64,000 nt of DNA from Aneurinibacillus thermoaerophilus (GTDB lineage: Bacteria; Bacillota; Bacilli; Aneurinibacillales; Aneurinibacillaceae), in contig NZ_FNDE01000014.1 in the NCBI RefSeq assembly GCF_900099925.1, forward strand, positions 17,448-81,447, read 5' to 3'. The position numbers were made by a program, and so were the translations under genes. Shown here piece by piece: positions 8,793-18,234 of the stretch. Numbering within the stretch: position 1 is the stretch's first letter; each line of letters starts with the position of its first letter. Under the pieces are notes generated by a model. That model was not told the DNA's origin and did no database searches. It worked only from the letters and a program-made list of their open reading frames with translations.

Positions 8793-10448
8793 TCACAGTT
8801 CCTTTACATATTTGTTGACTTTGCGCATGGCGCTCGATTGGCTGATGCCGAGTTTTTCCGCCAGCTTGTAAGTGCTGCCGCACTCTTCGTACATACGTCG
8901 GATAATTTGCCCTTCGTACAATTCCAGCCTTTTTTTGAGCGAGAGGTTTTCATGTTCTTGCTCTGTCATTGTTTCATCTTCATCTCGAAGCGCAGTTGCA
9001 ATATGTTTGGTTGTAATGGTATCTTCGTCGATCGTGACTACGAGCCGTTCGAGAAAATTGTGCAATTCCCGGATATTACCCGGCCAATTGGCGCGCCGTA
9101 ACTCTTCTGCGGCTGCATGGCTGAGTTTTTTTTCAATGCCGTACATATCTTTAAATTCTTCGAGAAACTGTATGGCTAGCGGCACGATGTCTTCTTTTCG
9201 CTCCCTGAGAGGAGGGATCGTGATGGGAATGACATTAAGCCGATAGTATAAATCGTTGCGAAACGTTTTTTCTTCCACCTTCTTTTTCAAGTCCTGGTTC
9301 GTGGCTGCGATAATACGTACGTCCACTTGAATTGGGGTGGTGCCACCGATGCGGAAAAATTGCTTTTCTTGCAGGACATTGAGCAGTTTGGCTTGCATTG
9401 GCAGTGGAAGTTCCCCGATTTCATCCAGAAATAGCGTCCCGCCGTTCGCCGCTTCGAACAGCCCTTTTTTCCCTTTTTCATGTGCGCCGGAAAATGCGCC
9501 ACGCTCATAGCCGAATAGTTCTGATTCAATCAGTGCTTCGGGAAATGCGCTACAGTTCACAGAAAGAAAAGGAGCGTGTTTGCGCGGGCTCATATTGTGC
9601 AAATAACGGGCAAGGTGCGTCTTACCGACTCCAGACTCCCCGAGAAAAAGCACGGTGCTGTCCACTTTTGCCACTTTTTCGATTTTGGACAGTACCTTAA
9701 GCATCGCCGGGCTGCGCACGGACAATATCATACCTGATGCTTCTTCATGCTGTTTTAGCGTTTCTTCGTATGTTTCCACACGTTCTTGCAGCTGGTCAAG
9801 CTGTTCACGCAGGTGCAAAAGTTCGGTAATATCGCGCGAGTTGCTTACTACGCGGATGAGCTTTCCATCTTGCGTAAAAACAGGGGTAGCTGTCACGAGC
9901 AGCTTGCGTCCGTTCAGTGTTTGTTGCACGAGATTGATTTGTTTGCGCTGCGCGATCACATCGAGTGTCGCAGAAGGGGAGAAAATGCCTCCCGCGACTA
10001 GCTCCGTCACGTGTTTTCCTACCATTTGCTCAGCTTTAAGCCCGTAGTTACGTTCACAGGCACCGTTCACCCGGACGGTATATCCTTCCCCGTCCGTGAC
10101 GAAAATTTCGTCATATGCTGCGGCGAAGACGCTTTTCAGTTCAGCGTATAGATTCTCGTATTCGGTGGCAATATGGCTTTCCGCGTTTTCCCACGGAAAG
10201 ACGAGCCAGGTGAAGCCGCCGGTTTCGGCAAGTATTTTTCCTTTCCAAAGAAACCTATCTGTGCGTTGGAAAAATTCACCGTCCGCTGCCCACTTACGCA
10301 AACACTCGGACAGGCGGACGGGAGTCCAATCTTTTTGGAAAAACCATTTTTCAATCAGCTTGTTGTATTCGAAATATTCTTCACGTACATAACAGAAGCC
10401 GATTGAAAACGTATCAAGAAACGGTGCGATGTGGATATTCGAATCCAT
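8793..10448 (-). CDS. Sigma-54-dependent activator with PAS sensor
   Basis: A 551-residue enhancer-binding protein. The N-terminal ~100 residues are of unknown type. A PAS-like domain follows (about 105-215: [20 protein letters not shown]), then a short coiled coil, then the AAA+ sigma-54 interaction domain (about 240-470) with Walker A GESGVGKT, Walker [13 protein letters not shown] and arginine-finger/sensor motifs. A C-terminal helix-turn-helix ([21 protein letters not shown]) completes it. The sigma-54 contact loop reads GAFSGA rather than GAFTGA, a conservative change. It lies downstream of gabT and the aldehyde dehydrogenase and probably activates the -24/-12 promoter at 13385 in response to a GABA-pathway metabolite. 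Confidence 0.93.
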   Translation of the reverse strand: MDSNIHIAPFLDTFSIGFCYVREEYFEYNKLIEKWFFQKDWTPVRLSECLRKWAADGEFFQRTDRFLWKGKILAETGGFTWLVFPWENAESHIATEYENLYAELKSVFAAAYDEIFVTDGEGYTVRVNGACERNYGLKAEQMVGKHVTELVAGGIFSPSATLDVIAQRKQINLVQQTLNGRKLLVTATPVFTQDGKLIRVVSNSRDITELLHLREQLDQLQERVETYEETLKQHEEASGMILSVRSPAMLKVLSKIEKVAKVDSTVLFLGESGVGKTHLARYLHNMSPRKHAPFLSVNCSAFPEALIESELFGYERGAFSGAHEKGKKGLFEAANGGTLFLDEIGELPLPMQAKLLNVLQEKQFFRIGGTTPIQVDVRIIAATNQDLKKKVEEKTFRNDLYYRLNVIPITIPPLRERKEDIVPLAIQFLEEFKDMYGIEKKLSHAAAEELRRANWPGNIRELHNFLERLVVTIDEDTITTKHIATALRDEDETMTEQEHENLSLKKRLELYEGQIIRRMYEECGSTYKLAEKLGISQSSAMRKVNKYVKEL

Positions 10449-10491
10449 AAGGGCGCCTCCTTATTATAGGGCGCCGGAATATACGGCGTTC

Positions 10492-11928
10492 TTATTTGTT
10501 TCGGTTGAAGCAAACGAGCTTCATTTCTGTCATTTCTTCGGTTGCATACTTGATGCCTTCGCGTCCTACGCCGCTTTCCTTTACGCCGCCATACGGCATA
10601 TGGTCGACGCGGAATGTCGGGAAATCGTTAATCATCACACCGCCTACTTCCAAGCGTTCCGCCGCTTCAAAGGCGTGTTCCATGTTGTTCGTGTATATGC
10701 CAGCCTGCAAACCATAGCGGGAGTCATTCACCGCTTCAATCGCTTCATCAAACGTATCGAATGGGCTGATAACGACGACCGGTGCGAACGTCTCCTGACA
10801 GCTTACTTTCGCGTGCGGTGGCACATCGACGATAACTGTCGGCTTGACAATATTGCCTTCCGTGCCTCCGGTTAGCACTTTCGCGCCGAGCGTTTCTGCT
10901 TCTTCGATCCAGGAAGCGATTCGTTCTACATCCTTTTGTGAAATAAGCGCGGCGATGTCGGTTGTCTCATCCAGCGGATCGCCAATGCGGAGTTTCTTCG
11001 TTTCCGCTACAAATTTCTCCACGAAGCTATCATACAGAGAGCGGTGCACATAGATGCGCTGAAGTGAAATGCATACTTGGCCCATGAACGTAAATGCCCC
11101 GGTTACGGTACGCTTGATAATGGGCTCAATATCGAACCCTTCGTCGATAATTAGGCCGGAGTTGGAGCCGAGTTCAAGCACAACTCGCTTCAGGCCCGCT
11201 TTGGCGCGGATCGTCTTGCCTACTTCTGGACTTCCGGTGAAAGTAATGATTTTTACGCGGTCATCGCATACAAGCTCGTCCCCGACTTCGCTGCCCGGCC
11301 CTGGAATGACTTGCAGGGCGCCCGCAGGTAGTCCTGCTTCCGCGAATAAATCGGCAATAAAGTAAGCGGAAAGCGGCGTTTGATCCGCAGGCTTTAAGAT
11401 AACAGCATTCCCTGCGGCAAATGCCGGGCCGAGTTTATGCGCCACAAGGTTGAACGGGAAGTTGAACGGCGTAATTGCTCCGACGATGCCAAGCGGTTGG
11501 CGTACCGTGTAAGCAATGCGGTTTTCACCCATAGCTGACGCGTCCATAGGAATCGTTTCACCGTGGATGCGGCGCGCCTCATCAGCGGAAAATTGGTATG
11601 TCTCAATTGTACGTGCGATTTCCCCACGTGCGACCGCAATCGGTTTTGCTGCCTCCAACGCTAAAATACGGGCCGCTTCTTCTTTGCGTTCTTTTAGAAG
11701 CAAGGAGACGTTTTGCAGAATAGCGGCACGCTTATGGGCCGGCATTTTGGCCATCACTTTTGCCGCTTCTTCCGCATGGTCAATCGCCGCTTTCATATCT
11801 TCCCGCGTTCCGATAGCTACTTCTGCAATTACTTCTCCGGTATGCGGGGATCGAAGCTGTTTATAAGAAGAAGCTTCTTTTGCCCCTCCGGCAATATAAA
11901 GCGGTTTCTTCGGTATGGTTTGATTCAT
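10492..11928 (-). CDS. gabD: Aldehyde dehydrogenase, probably succinate-semialdehyde dehydrogenase
   Basis: A 478-residue NAD(P)+-dependent aldehyde dehydrogenase with TPFNFPFNLVAHK and FTGSPEVGK for cofactor binding, the general-base Glu in VVLELGSNSG and the catalytic Cys in GQVCISLQRIY. It lies 33 bases downstream of gabT, so oxidation of succinic semialdehyde to succinate is the natural role. The GQVCISLQR variant also occurs in lactaldehyde and phosphonoacetaldehyde dehydrogenases, so substrate assignment rests on context. The gene belongs to the gabT-gabD-regulator transcript. Confidence 0.85.
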   Translation of the reverse strand: MNQTIPKKPLYIAGGAKEASSYKQLRSPHTGEVIAEVAIGTREDMKAAIDHAEEAAKVMAKMPAHKRAAILQNVSLLLKERKEEAARILALEAAKPIAVARGEIARTIETYQFSADEARRIHGETIPMDASAMGENRIAYTVRQPLGIVGAITPFNFPFNLVAHKLGPAFAAGNAVILKPADQTPLSAYFIADLFAEAGLPAGALQVIPGPGSEVGDELVCDDRVKIITFTGSPEVGKTIRAKAGLKRVVLELGSNSGLIIDEGFDIEPIIKRTVTGAFTFMGQVCISLQRIYVHRSLYDSFVEKFVAETKKLRIGDPLDETTDIAALISQKDVERIASWIEEAETLGAKVLTGGTEGNIVKPTVIVDVPPHAKVSCQETFAPVVVISPFDTFDEAIEAVNDSRYGLQAGIYTNNMEHAFEAAERLEVGGVMINDFPTFRVDHMPYGGVKESGVGREGIKYATEEMTEMKLVCFNRNK

Positions 11929-11961
11929 TTTCGAAAACCCCTTTCAACGTAAACACTAAAA

Positions 11962-13317
11962 TTAGTGAACTTGCAGAGCGGATGTAGCGGCTGCGATGGA
12001 TTCCTCGAGAATATCGAGACCTTCCTCAAGCTGTTCGTCTGTAATGACAAGCGGCATCAATACGCGAAGTACGTTGCCGTATAAGCCGGCGCTGAGAGTG
12101 ATTAAACCACGTTTATTGGCTTCATTTACAATTGTACCTACAACTTCTTTATTTGGTTCTTTCGTTTGTTTGTCTTTGACAAACTCCATAGCGCACATTG
12201 CACCTAAGCCCCGTACATCTCCAATTATATCGTATTTTTCCGCAAGCTTGGCAAACCGCTCCATCACTTTTTCGCCGATAACGCGCCCGCGTTCGTTCAG
12301 GTTGTATTTCTCGATCACATCAAGCACTGCAAGCGCCGCACGGCATCCGAGCGGGCTTCCCGAATATGTGCCGCCTAATTCTCCCGGATTGGACATTTCC
12401 ATAATTTCTTTGCGTCCGATTACGCCGCTAATTGGCAGACCTGCACCCATAGATTTAGAAATGGTTATTAAGTCTGGAACGACATCAAAATGTTCAACTG
12501 CGAAATATTTACCTGTACGGCTGAAGCCGGTTTGAATTTCATCCGCAACGAATACGATACCGTACTGTTTACAAAGTTCCGCCACACCTTGCACGAATTT
12601 TTTGGATGGAACGATGAATCCGCCTTCGCCCTGCACTGGTTCCATGACGACTGCGGCGATCGTTTCCGGAGCTACGTCACCAAGCAGGAAGTTTTTAAAT
12701 TCGTTTAGCACGTGTTCATCATATTGTTCGACGCTCATGCCTTCTGGACGACGGTATGCGTAATGATACGGCGCCTTGTAGATTTCGGGCGCGAACGGAC
12801 CGAACTCAAATTTGTACGGTTTTACTTTGCTTGTCATGGACATCGTCAACAGTGTGCGTCCATGAAAACCACGAGAGAAGACGACAACGCCCTGACGTTT
12901 TGTGTATTTGCGCGCGATTTTCACCGCGTTTTCCACCGCTTCTGCGCCGCTGTTCAAAAACATCACTTGCTTTTCATGATCTCCTGGCGCTAACTTCGCA
13001 AGACGCTCCGCAAGTTCAATATACGGTTCATACATCATGACATTAAAGCCGGTATGGATATACTTATCAACTTGATCGTGGAGCGCTTCTACAACTTCCG
13101 GCGTGCAGTGACCGACGTTAATCGTACCGATGGCACCTGCAAAGTCAATGTATGTGTTGCCATCAACATCTGTCAGGATCGCTCCCTGCGCTTTTTCTAC
13201 AAAAGTAGGGATGCCGTTACTGATACCTTTAGGAACGTATTGTTTCCGGCGTTCCAGAATTTCTTTAGCCTTCGGACCTGGCAGTTCTGTTTTTACATGA
13301 GCGAATTTGTATCCCAT
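11962..13317 (-). CDS. gabT: 4-aminobutyrate aminotransferase
   Basis: A 451-residue class III aminotransferase that moves the amino group of GABA to 2-oxoglutarate, giving succinic semialdehyde and glutamate. Seen are MFLNSGAEAVENAVKIAR and the aromatic SRGFHGRT for PLP stacking, VMEPVQGEGG, VADEIQTGFSRTG with the cofactor Asp, and SKSMGAGLPISGV with the Schiff-base Lys. The ATG has GGGAGGT eight bases upstream. It is the first gene of the GABA block, 33 bases before the dehydrogenase. A sigma-54 promoter lies about 70 bases upstream. Confidence 0.93.
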   Translation of the reverse strand: MGYKFAHVKTELPGPKAKEILERRKQYVPKGISNGIPTFVEKAQGAILTDVDGNTYIDFAGAIGTINVGHCTPEVVEALHDQVDKYIHTGFNVMMYEPYIELAERLAKLAPGDHEKQVMFLNSGAEAVENAVKIARKYTKRQGVVVFSRGFHGRTLLTMSMTSKVKPYKFEFGPFAPEIYKAPYHYAYRRPEGMSVEQYDEHVLNEFKNFLLGDVAPETIAAVVMEPVQGEGGFIVPSKKFVQGVAELCKQYGIVFVADEIQTGFSRTGKYFAVEHFDVVPDLITISKSMGAGLPISGVIGRKEIMEMSNPGELGGTYSGSPLGCRAALAVLDVIEKYNLNERGRVIGEKVMERFAKLAEKYDIIGDVRGLGAMCAMEFVKDKQTKEPNKEVVGTIVNEANKRGLITLSAGLYGNVLRVLMPLVITDEQLEEGLDILEESIAAATSALQVH

Positions 13318-13384
13318 TTGTGTACCTCCCTGGCAGATAGAATATATGAAAAATGATTCATGTACGTTCTGTATATTTCATTAA

Positions 13385-13400
13385 AGCAAGAGGCGTGCCA
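13385..13400 (-). promoter_or_regulatory. Sigma-54 (-24/-12) promoter of gabT
   Basis: Read on the minus strand, TGGCAC-GCCTC-TTGCT is an exact match to the sigma-54 consensus TGGCAC-N5-TTGCW. It is about 70 bases before the gabT start. The operon contains a sigma-54 activator, which makes this a confident call. Confidence 0.9.
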
Positions 13401-13453
13401 AGCTAAAAAAAGATATAATTATTGGGAAACGAAGGAAGTCGGCAGTAAAGTTG

Positions 13454-13489
13454 AGTCATTTTTGACTTTTATATAAGTCTTTTTTGACT
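13454..13489. promoter_or_regulatory. Two tandem palindromes, likely activator binding sites
   Basis: Two copies of AGTC-N6-GACT (13454-13467 with spacer ATTTTT, and 13476-13489 with spacer TTTTTT) are spaced exactly 22 bases apart, about two DNA turns. They lie about 55-90 bases upstream of the -24 element, the usual place for a sigma-54 activator site. They probably bind the regulator at 8793. The rest of 13491-13740 shows only AT-rich sequence. Confidence 0.7.
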
Positions 13490-13740
13490 TAAATCTGAGT
13501 TTATCATGTATCGATATGAAAGCGAATGGTTTTATTGCTAAAAAGTTTGTGTTGGTTTTGCAGGGATGGAAATTTTTTGCAAGTATTAGTCGTTATATGG
13601 TCGATAGATTATGGAATGTGTCACAAAATTGCGTGCCATGGGTTCTATAAATTGTACGTAGTCTTTGATATTTCGACTTTCATATTTCAATATAAATGTC
13701 GAAGCATCGAAGATGATAGCATAGAAAGGGAGAAGGAGAA

Positions 13741-15141
13741 GTGCGAAAGAAAATATGGATTGGTGTTATTACAGGGGTCATAGCAATAGGGGGATATATC
13801 GTCTATTCGGCGTACGTACCACGCAGCGTGGAAGGAACGCCGGTGTCGCTTGCTACCGTTGTGCAAAAAGATATGGAAAGTCGTATCATGACTACCGGTA
13901 AAGTAAAGATGGAACAAGAAATGACGGTATACGCAGGGGCGAGCGGAAAAATTGTTGCTTTGCATGCAGCGGAGGGAGCGCCGGTGAAAAAAGGTCAGAT
14001 ATTAGGTGAGATTTATACGGAGGATATAAAAAACCAATTAATTGATATAGACAGTCAATTGATAGATATGGATGAGCAGGCGAGGGATGTCGATAACCAG
14101 GTTGCCGATACTTCAGCGCAAATCGCCGAAAAAAAGGCGGAGTTAGCGAAATTGCAAGCTGCGAATGATGCCATTGAAATTGCGAAAGCGGAAAACGGGA
14201 TTCGTCAAGCCGAGCAAGAGCTTGAACAAGCGAAGCGAGAATACGCCCGCATCAAAACGCTTGTGGAGAGCGGAGCTGAAAAGAAGCAGGAATTGGATAA
14301 AGCGAGCGACCAGATAAAACAGGCTGAATTTAAGCTGAAAACGTCGCAATATGAACTGGCAGAGAAGAAAAAAGGGCCGAAGCGGGAAGAGGTCACCGCT
14401 TTGCTGGTATCGATTGCACAGCTTGAAGAGAAGAAGAAGCGGACGGCGACGAAAAAAGAGAGCATTGCGAGCAAAAAACAAAAAATCGAAGAGAAAAGGC
14501 AGCAGTTGCTTGCCCAGAGAAATGACGCGCTTATCGTGGCTCCTATCGACGGAACCGTATTGACGCAAAAAGCGAAGGCGGGCGAATATACGACAAAAGG
14601 CAATGAACTATTGAAAGTGGGAACGACACAAAATATATACGTGGAAGCGGAAATTGCGGAAGCTGATATCGGCAAAGTGCGCGTCGGTCAGAAAGCTAAG
14701 CTGGAAGGAGGCGCGTTAGGCAAACAGGTGGCCGAAGCTCATGTGGTAAGCATCTCACCGGTAGCGATAGAAGCCGCCACACAGAAAAGCGGACAGCAGA
14801 GCGAACGGGCCAAAGTGGCGGTGAAGCTGGCATTGGACAAACCAAATGAGCTTTTGCGCCCCGGCTTTCGGATAGATGTAACGATTGTGCACCAAAGCGC
14901 GAAACAGGCGCTGCAAGTACCGATCGAAGCGGTGCAGAAGAACGGCGGGAAAGCGTTCGTCTGGATAAATGAGAACGGTCTGGCGAAGAAGAAGGCGGTT
15001 GTCACCGGAATGGAAAACGAATTGTTTGCCGAAGTTAAACAAGGTTTGAAAGCGGGCACGAAAGTTATCACCAATCCGGGGCCGCAATTAAAGGAAAATG
15101 AGCCGGTTATGGAAGCGAATGTTCCCGGAGAAGCGAGATAA
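13741..15141 (+). CDS. Efflux ABC transporter adaptor (HlyD/MacA-like)
   Basis: A 466-residue membrane fusion protein with an N-terminal anchor (about residues 5-22). A biotinyl-lipoyl half domain (GKIVALHAAEGAPVKKGQILGE) is followed by a long coiled coil of about 150 residues rich in K, E, Q and A, the second lipoyl half (LIVAPIDGTVLTQKAKAGEY), and a beta-barrel with C-terminal membrane-proximal domain. The start is GTG with AAGGAGAA just upstream. The gene is followed after 15 bases by an ATPase and then a permease, making a MacA/MacB-type exporter; YknX-YknY-YknZ of B. subtilis is the nearest named system. In a Gram-positive the adaptor works at the outer face of the membrane. The substrate is unknown. 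Confidence 0.88.
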   Translation: MRKKIWIGVITGVIAIGGYIVYSAYVPRSVEGTPVSLATVVQKDMESRIMTTGKVKMEQEMTVYAGASGKIVALHAAEGAPVKKGQILGEIYTEDIKNQLIDIDSQLIDMDEQARDVDNQVADTSAQIAEKKAELAKLQAANDAIEIAKAENGIRQAEQELEQAKREYARIKTLVESGAEKKQELDKASDQIKQAEFKLKTSQYELAEKKKGPKREEVTALLVSIAQLEEKKKRTATKKESIASKKQKIEEKRQQLLAQRNDALIVAPIDGTVLTQKAKAGEYTTKGNELLKVGTTQNIYVEAEIAEADIGKVRVGQKAKLEGGALGKQVAEAHVVSISPVAIEAATQKSGQQSERAKVAVKLALDKPNELLRPGFRIDVTIVHQSAKQALQVPIEAVQKNGGKAFVWINENGLAKKKAVVTGMENELFAEVKQGLKAGTKVITNPGPQLKENEPVMEANVPGEAR

Positions 15142-15156
15142 AAGGGGCGGTACAGC

Positions 15157-15885
15157 ATGGTAAAAGTAGAGAATATGTCCAAAGTGTACCGCACAGGCGG
15201 TGGCGATATTTATGCGATGAAGAATGTTTTCGTAACGGTTGAAAAAGGGGAATTTGTCGCTATTATGGGACCATCCGGTTCGGGAAAATCGACATTTATG
15301 AACATGATTGGCTGCCTGGATCGACCGACGAGCGGGCTGTATCATTTAGACGGAATGGAAGTAACGAATTTGTCGGATAAGCAGCTTGCCCATGTACGTA
15401 ACCAAAAAATCGGTTTTGTTTTTCAAACCTTTCATCTTTTGCCGCGTTCAACCGCACTGCGCAATGTTGAATTGCCGCTGATTTATGCCGGGGTCGGAAG
15501 AAAGGAACGGACGGAACGGGCGCGTGCGGCTCTTGCGCGTGTCGGGCTCGACGAACGTATGAATCATATTCCGAATCAGTTATCAGGCGGACAGCGGCAG
15601 CGGGTAGCGATTGCGCGCGCGCTCGTAAATGAGCCGGCGATTGTGCTGGCTGATGAGCCAACCGGGGCGCTTGATTCGCGGACAAGCATTGAAATTATGG
15701 ACATTTTCCAACAGTTAAATGAACAAGGAACGACTATTATTCTTGTTACGCATGAACCGGATATCGCATGCTATGCGAAGCGGTTAATCCGCTTCCGCGA
15801 CGGCCAGGTAGTCGCCGATGACCCCGTGAGGGATCGATTATTCGCGTCGCAACAACTGGCGTCGGAGCGCCAACAGGAGGTGTAA
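15157..15885 (+). CDS. ABC transporter ATP-binding protein (MacB/LolD type)
   Basis: A 242-residue nucleotide-binding subunit: Walker [10 protein letters not shown] (about 40-48), Q-loop [10 protein letters not shown], signature [15 protein letters not shown] and Walker [14 protein letters not shown], then H-loop VTHEPD. The [14 protein letters not shown] stretch is typical of MacB/LolD-type ATPases. It is translated directly between the adaptor and the FtsX-type permease (3-base gap to the latter). Confidence 0.94.
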   Translation: MVKVENMSKVYRTGGGDIYAMKNVFVTVEKGEFVAIMGPSGSGKSTFMNMIGCLDRPTSGLYHLDGMEVTNLSDKQLAHVRNQKIGFVFQTFHLLPRSTALRNVELPLIYAGVGRKERTERARAALARVGLDERMNHIPNQLSGGQRQRVAIARALVNEPAIVLADEPTGALDSRTSIEIMDIFQQLNEQGTTIILVTHEPDIACYAKRLIRFRDGQVVADDPVRDRLFASQQLASERQQEV

Positions 15886-15888
15886 TCT

Positions 15889-17079
15889 ATGCGTTTGCTG
15901 GAAAGCTTAAGCATGGCTTTGGACGGTTTGCGCGCCAATAAGCTGCGTTCTTTTCTAACGATGCTGGGGATTATTATTGGTATCGCGTCTGTCATTGCGG
16001 TTATGACGCTTGGGAAAGGGGGCGAAAGTGCGGTCGTGCAGCAGGTAAGCAAGTTCGGCCAAAATAAATTTATGGTATATACCCGCTACGATACGGAGGA
16101 GCCTGAAGATCCGAACGCGCTTACTTTGGAAGATGCGGAATATTTGCCGCAGGTGAGTCCGTACATTTCCGCTGCCGTAGCCAACTCTTACGTAGGCAAT
16201 ACGGAGCTTTACTGGCTCAATAAGAAGAAAACCGTCGAAGTAAGGGCGACGACGGCCCAGCTTCCGGCTGTACAACCCACGCTCCACATGGTGCAAGGCC
16301 GCTTTTTTACCGACGAGGATGATAAAAACCGCCGACCGGTTATCGTATTGGAAGACGGAGCAGCTCAGGAATTGTTCGGGACGGAAAACCCGATCGGTCA
16401 GCGCGTGCGTTTTAACGATCGGAGCGTAGTGGTGATCGGCGTATTTAAGCAGGAGAAAGTAAGCTTTGATTTTTCCAAAGCAAAGAGCGCGTTTGTTCCG
16501 TTTCGTTTTGCGAATGAGCTGTCTGAAAACCAAACGGTAAGCAACATTGAAATGACCGCCATTTCCAAAGAAGCATTGCGGCCTGCGATGAAGCAGGTCA
16601 AGGATTATTTGAACCGCAAGCATAACCATAAAGATTACTATGAAGTTTTAAGTATGGAAGACAATATTAAAGAGTTTTCGCAAATGACTGGAATGATTAC
16701 CCTGATTTTTAGCATTGTAGCTGGCATTTCCCTCGTGGTGGGCGGCATTGGCGTGATGAATATTATGCTTGTGTCCGTGACGGAACGGACAAGAGAAATC
16801 GGAATCCGCAAAGCGCTTGGAGCGCAGCGGAAAGATATTTTGCTTCAGTTCCTACTGGAGTCGATGATTTTGTCGTTAATCGGCGGCTTAATCGGAGCAT
16901 TGCTTGGTATTGGTATATCAGCTATCGGCTTTTCCTATGCTAATATACCGCTTTTGATTTCATGGGAGACCGTTTTGCTTGCATTTTCCGTGTCCAGTTC
17001 CATCGGGATTTTCTTCGGATTGTATCCTGCTAACAAAGCGGCAAAGCTAAATCCGATTGAGGCGTTGCGTTATGAATAA
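15889..17079 (+). CDS. ABC transporter permease (MacB/FtsX type)
   Basis: A 396-residue permease with one N-terminal transmembrane helix (LRSFLTMLGIIIGIASVIAV), a large external MacB-type domain of about 230 residues, and three C-terminal helices. The conserved GGIGVMNIMLVSVTERTREI-GIRKALGA block and an EAL-type end (NPIEALRYE) are visible. It completes the exporter with the adaptor and ATPase. MacB-type exporters work by mechanotransmission and commonly export peptides, antibiotics or lipids. Confidence 0.93.
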   Translation: MRLLESLSMALDGLRANKLRSFLTMLGIIIGIASVIAVMTLGKGGESAVVQQVSKFGQNKFMVYTRYDTEEPEDPNALTLEDAEYLPQVSPYISAAVANSYVGNTELYWLNKKKTVEVRATTAQLPAVQPTLHMVQGRFFTDEDDKNRRPVIVLEDGAAQELFGTENPIGQRVRFNDRSVVVIGVFKQEKVSFDFSKAKSAFVPFRFANELSENQTVSNIEMTAISKEALRPAMKQVKDYLNRKHNHKDYYEVLSMEDNIKEFSQMTGMITLIFSIVAGISLVVGGIGVMNIMLVSVTERTREIGIRKALGAQRKDILLQFLLESMILSLIGGLIGALLGIGISAIGFSYANIPLLISWETVLLAFSVSSSIGIFFGLYPANKAAKLNPIEALRYE

Positions 17080-17106
17080 GAAGCGGGCTGCTCTTTAACT
17101 CTGAAG

Positions 17107-17138
17107 CCTCTTTGCATAATGAATGAGAGGATTTTTTT
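17107..17138 (+). terminator. Probable terminator of the ABC exporter operon
   Basis: A short stem CCTCT/AGAGG (17107-17111 with 17126-17130) is followed by ATTTTTTT. It lies 28 bases after the permease stop. The stem is short, so strength is uncertain. Confidence 0.5.
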
Positions 17139-17146
17139 GAAAAGTA

Positions 17147-17175
17147 TTGTCTTTTTAGAAAAAGCCGAGTATAAT
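17147..17175 (+). promoter_or_regulatory. Sigma-A promoter of the sulfate assimilation operon
   Basis: A -35 TTGTCT (17147-17152) and -10 TATAAT (17170-17175) are separated by 17 bases, immediately before the SAM riboswitch. Confidence 0.75.
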
Positions 17176-17210
17176 CAAATTTAATAAATCCGATCAATAT
17201 AATATGAATT

Positions 17211-17369
17211 CTCTTTCTTATCCAGAGAGATGGAGGGACTGGCCCAATGAAATCTCGGCAACCTAATTCGGTTAGGTGCCAATTCCAGAAAGCACACGCT
17301 TGAAGATGAGGAAGAGGGGATCGTAGAATATAAGCCCTTCTTCTTTAATGAAGTAGGGCTTTTTTAATT
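17211..17369 (+). promoter_or_regulatory. SAM-I (S-box) riboswitch with terminator
   Basis: The aptamer (about 17211-17317) shows the S-box core: TTATC at the start of P1, GAGGGACTGGCCC, AATGAAATCTCGGCAACC, a variable P3 arm (TAATTCGGTTA), GGTGCCAATTCC, and closing GATGAGGAAGAG. The expression platform ends in a terminator, AAGCCC...GGGCTT, followed by TTTT (about 17332-17367). When SAM is high, transcription of the sulfate-assimilation/siroheme operon should stop here. B. subtilis places an S-box before its cysH operon, so the logic is conserved. Confidence 0.95.
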
Positions 17370-17430
17370 AAATTAAACATATAAAACAAATTTGATTAAT
17401 ATTATTTTTGGAAAAAAAGGGGATGGTTAT

Positions 17431-18204
17431 ATGGTGGCAGGTAAAGTGTATCTTGTGGGTGCCGGGCCAGGCGATCCAAAGTTGATTACAGTGCGTGGGC
17501 TTGAGCTTCTACAACGGGCGGATGTGATTGTATATGACCGTCTGGCCAGTCCAAAGCTGCTTGATTATGCAAAAAAGGAGGCTGAATGCATTTATTGCGG
17601 AAAAGAGACAAATCACCATTCGTTATCCCAGACGGAAATTAACGAGATCATTGTGGCGAAGGCTGTGCAAGGGAAAGAGGTTGTTCGTTTAAAAGGGGGT
17701 GATCCATTTGTTTTCGGGCGCGGTGGGGAAGAAGCGGAAGCCTGTATCGCGGCCGGCATCGACTATGAAGTTGTGCCGGGCATTACATCGGGTATCGCTG
17801 CTCCGGCTTATGCAGGAATACCTATCACGCACCGTGGTTATTCATCCTCCGTCGCGTTTGTGACTGGCCACAAAGCTGTAGAGAAGGAGCAAAGTGGTAT
17901 TCAGTGGGAGAAGTTGGCCACTGCGGTAGATACGCTGGTATTTTACATGGGGGTCGGCAATTTGCCGGAAATTGTGAAAAATCTTCATAAGTACGGCCGG
18001 GCCAAAGAGACACCTGTGGCACTTATCCGCTGGGGTACATGCGAAAATCAGGAGACGCTTATAGGTACATTGGAGACGATTGTAGAGCAGGTACAACAGG
18101 CACGCTTTCGTTCTCCGGCAGTGATTGTCGTAGGCGAGGTTGTCCGCCTGCGGGAGCAGTTAGCTTGGTATGAACAACAGCTGCGTCAAGTCATTATTGC
18201 ATAA
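17431..18204 (+). CDS. cobA: Uroporphyrinogen-III C-methyltransferase
   Basis: A 257-residue SUMT that methylates uroporphyrinogen III twice with SAM to give precorrin-2, the siroheme precursor. Family motifs are VYLVGAGPGDPKLIT at the start, VVRLKGGDPFVFGRGGEE near 85, VVPGITSG and TLVFYMGV. The frame extends to a TTG at 17392 without a ribosome site; ATG 17431 with AAAGGGGA seven bases before is the better start. It is first in the sulfate operon and supplies siroheme for the sulfite reductase. No precorrin-2 dehydrogenase or ferrochelatase gene is nearby, so that step is encoded elsewhere. Confidence 0.94.
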   Translation: MVAGKVYLVGAGPGDPKLITVRGLELLQRADVIVYDRLASPKLLDYAKKEAECIYCGKETNHHSLSQTEINEIIVAKAVQGKEVVRLKGGDPFVFGRGGEEAEACIAAGIDYEVVPGITSGIAAPAYAGIPITHRGYSSSVAFVTGHKAVEKEQSGIQWEKLATAVDTLVFYMGVGNLPEIVKNLHKYGRAKETPVALIRWGTCENQETLIGTLETIVEQVQQARFRSPAVIVVGEVVRLREQLAWYEQQLRQVIIA

Positions 18205-18234
18205 TATTCGCTGAGATGAGAGGAGAGAGTATGA

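Noticed and set aside
17392..17430. Longer N-terminus for cobA from a TTG
   Set aside because: No ribosome site before the TTG, whereas ATG 17431 has AAAGGGGA at the right distance and begins with the family's normal start.
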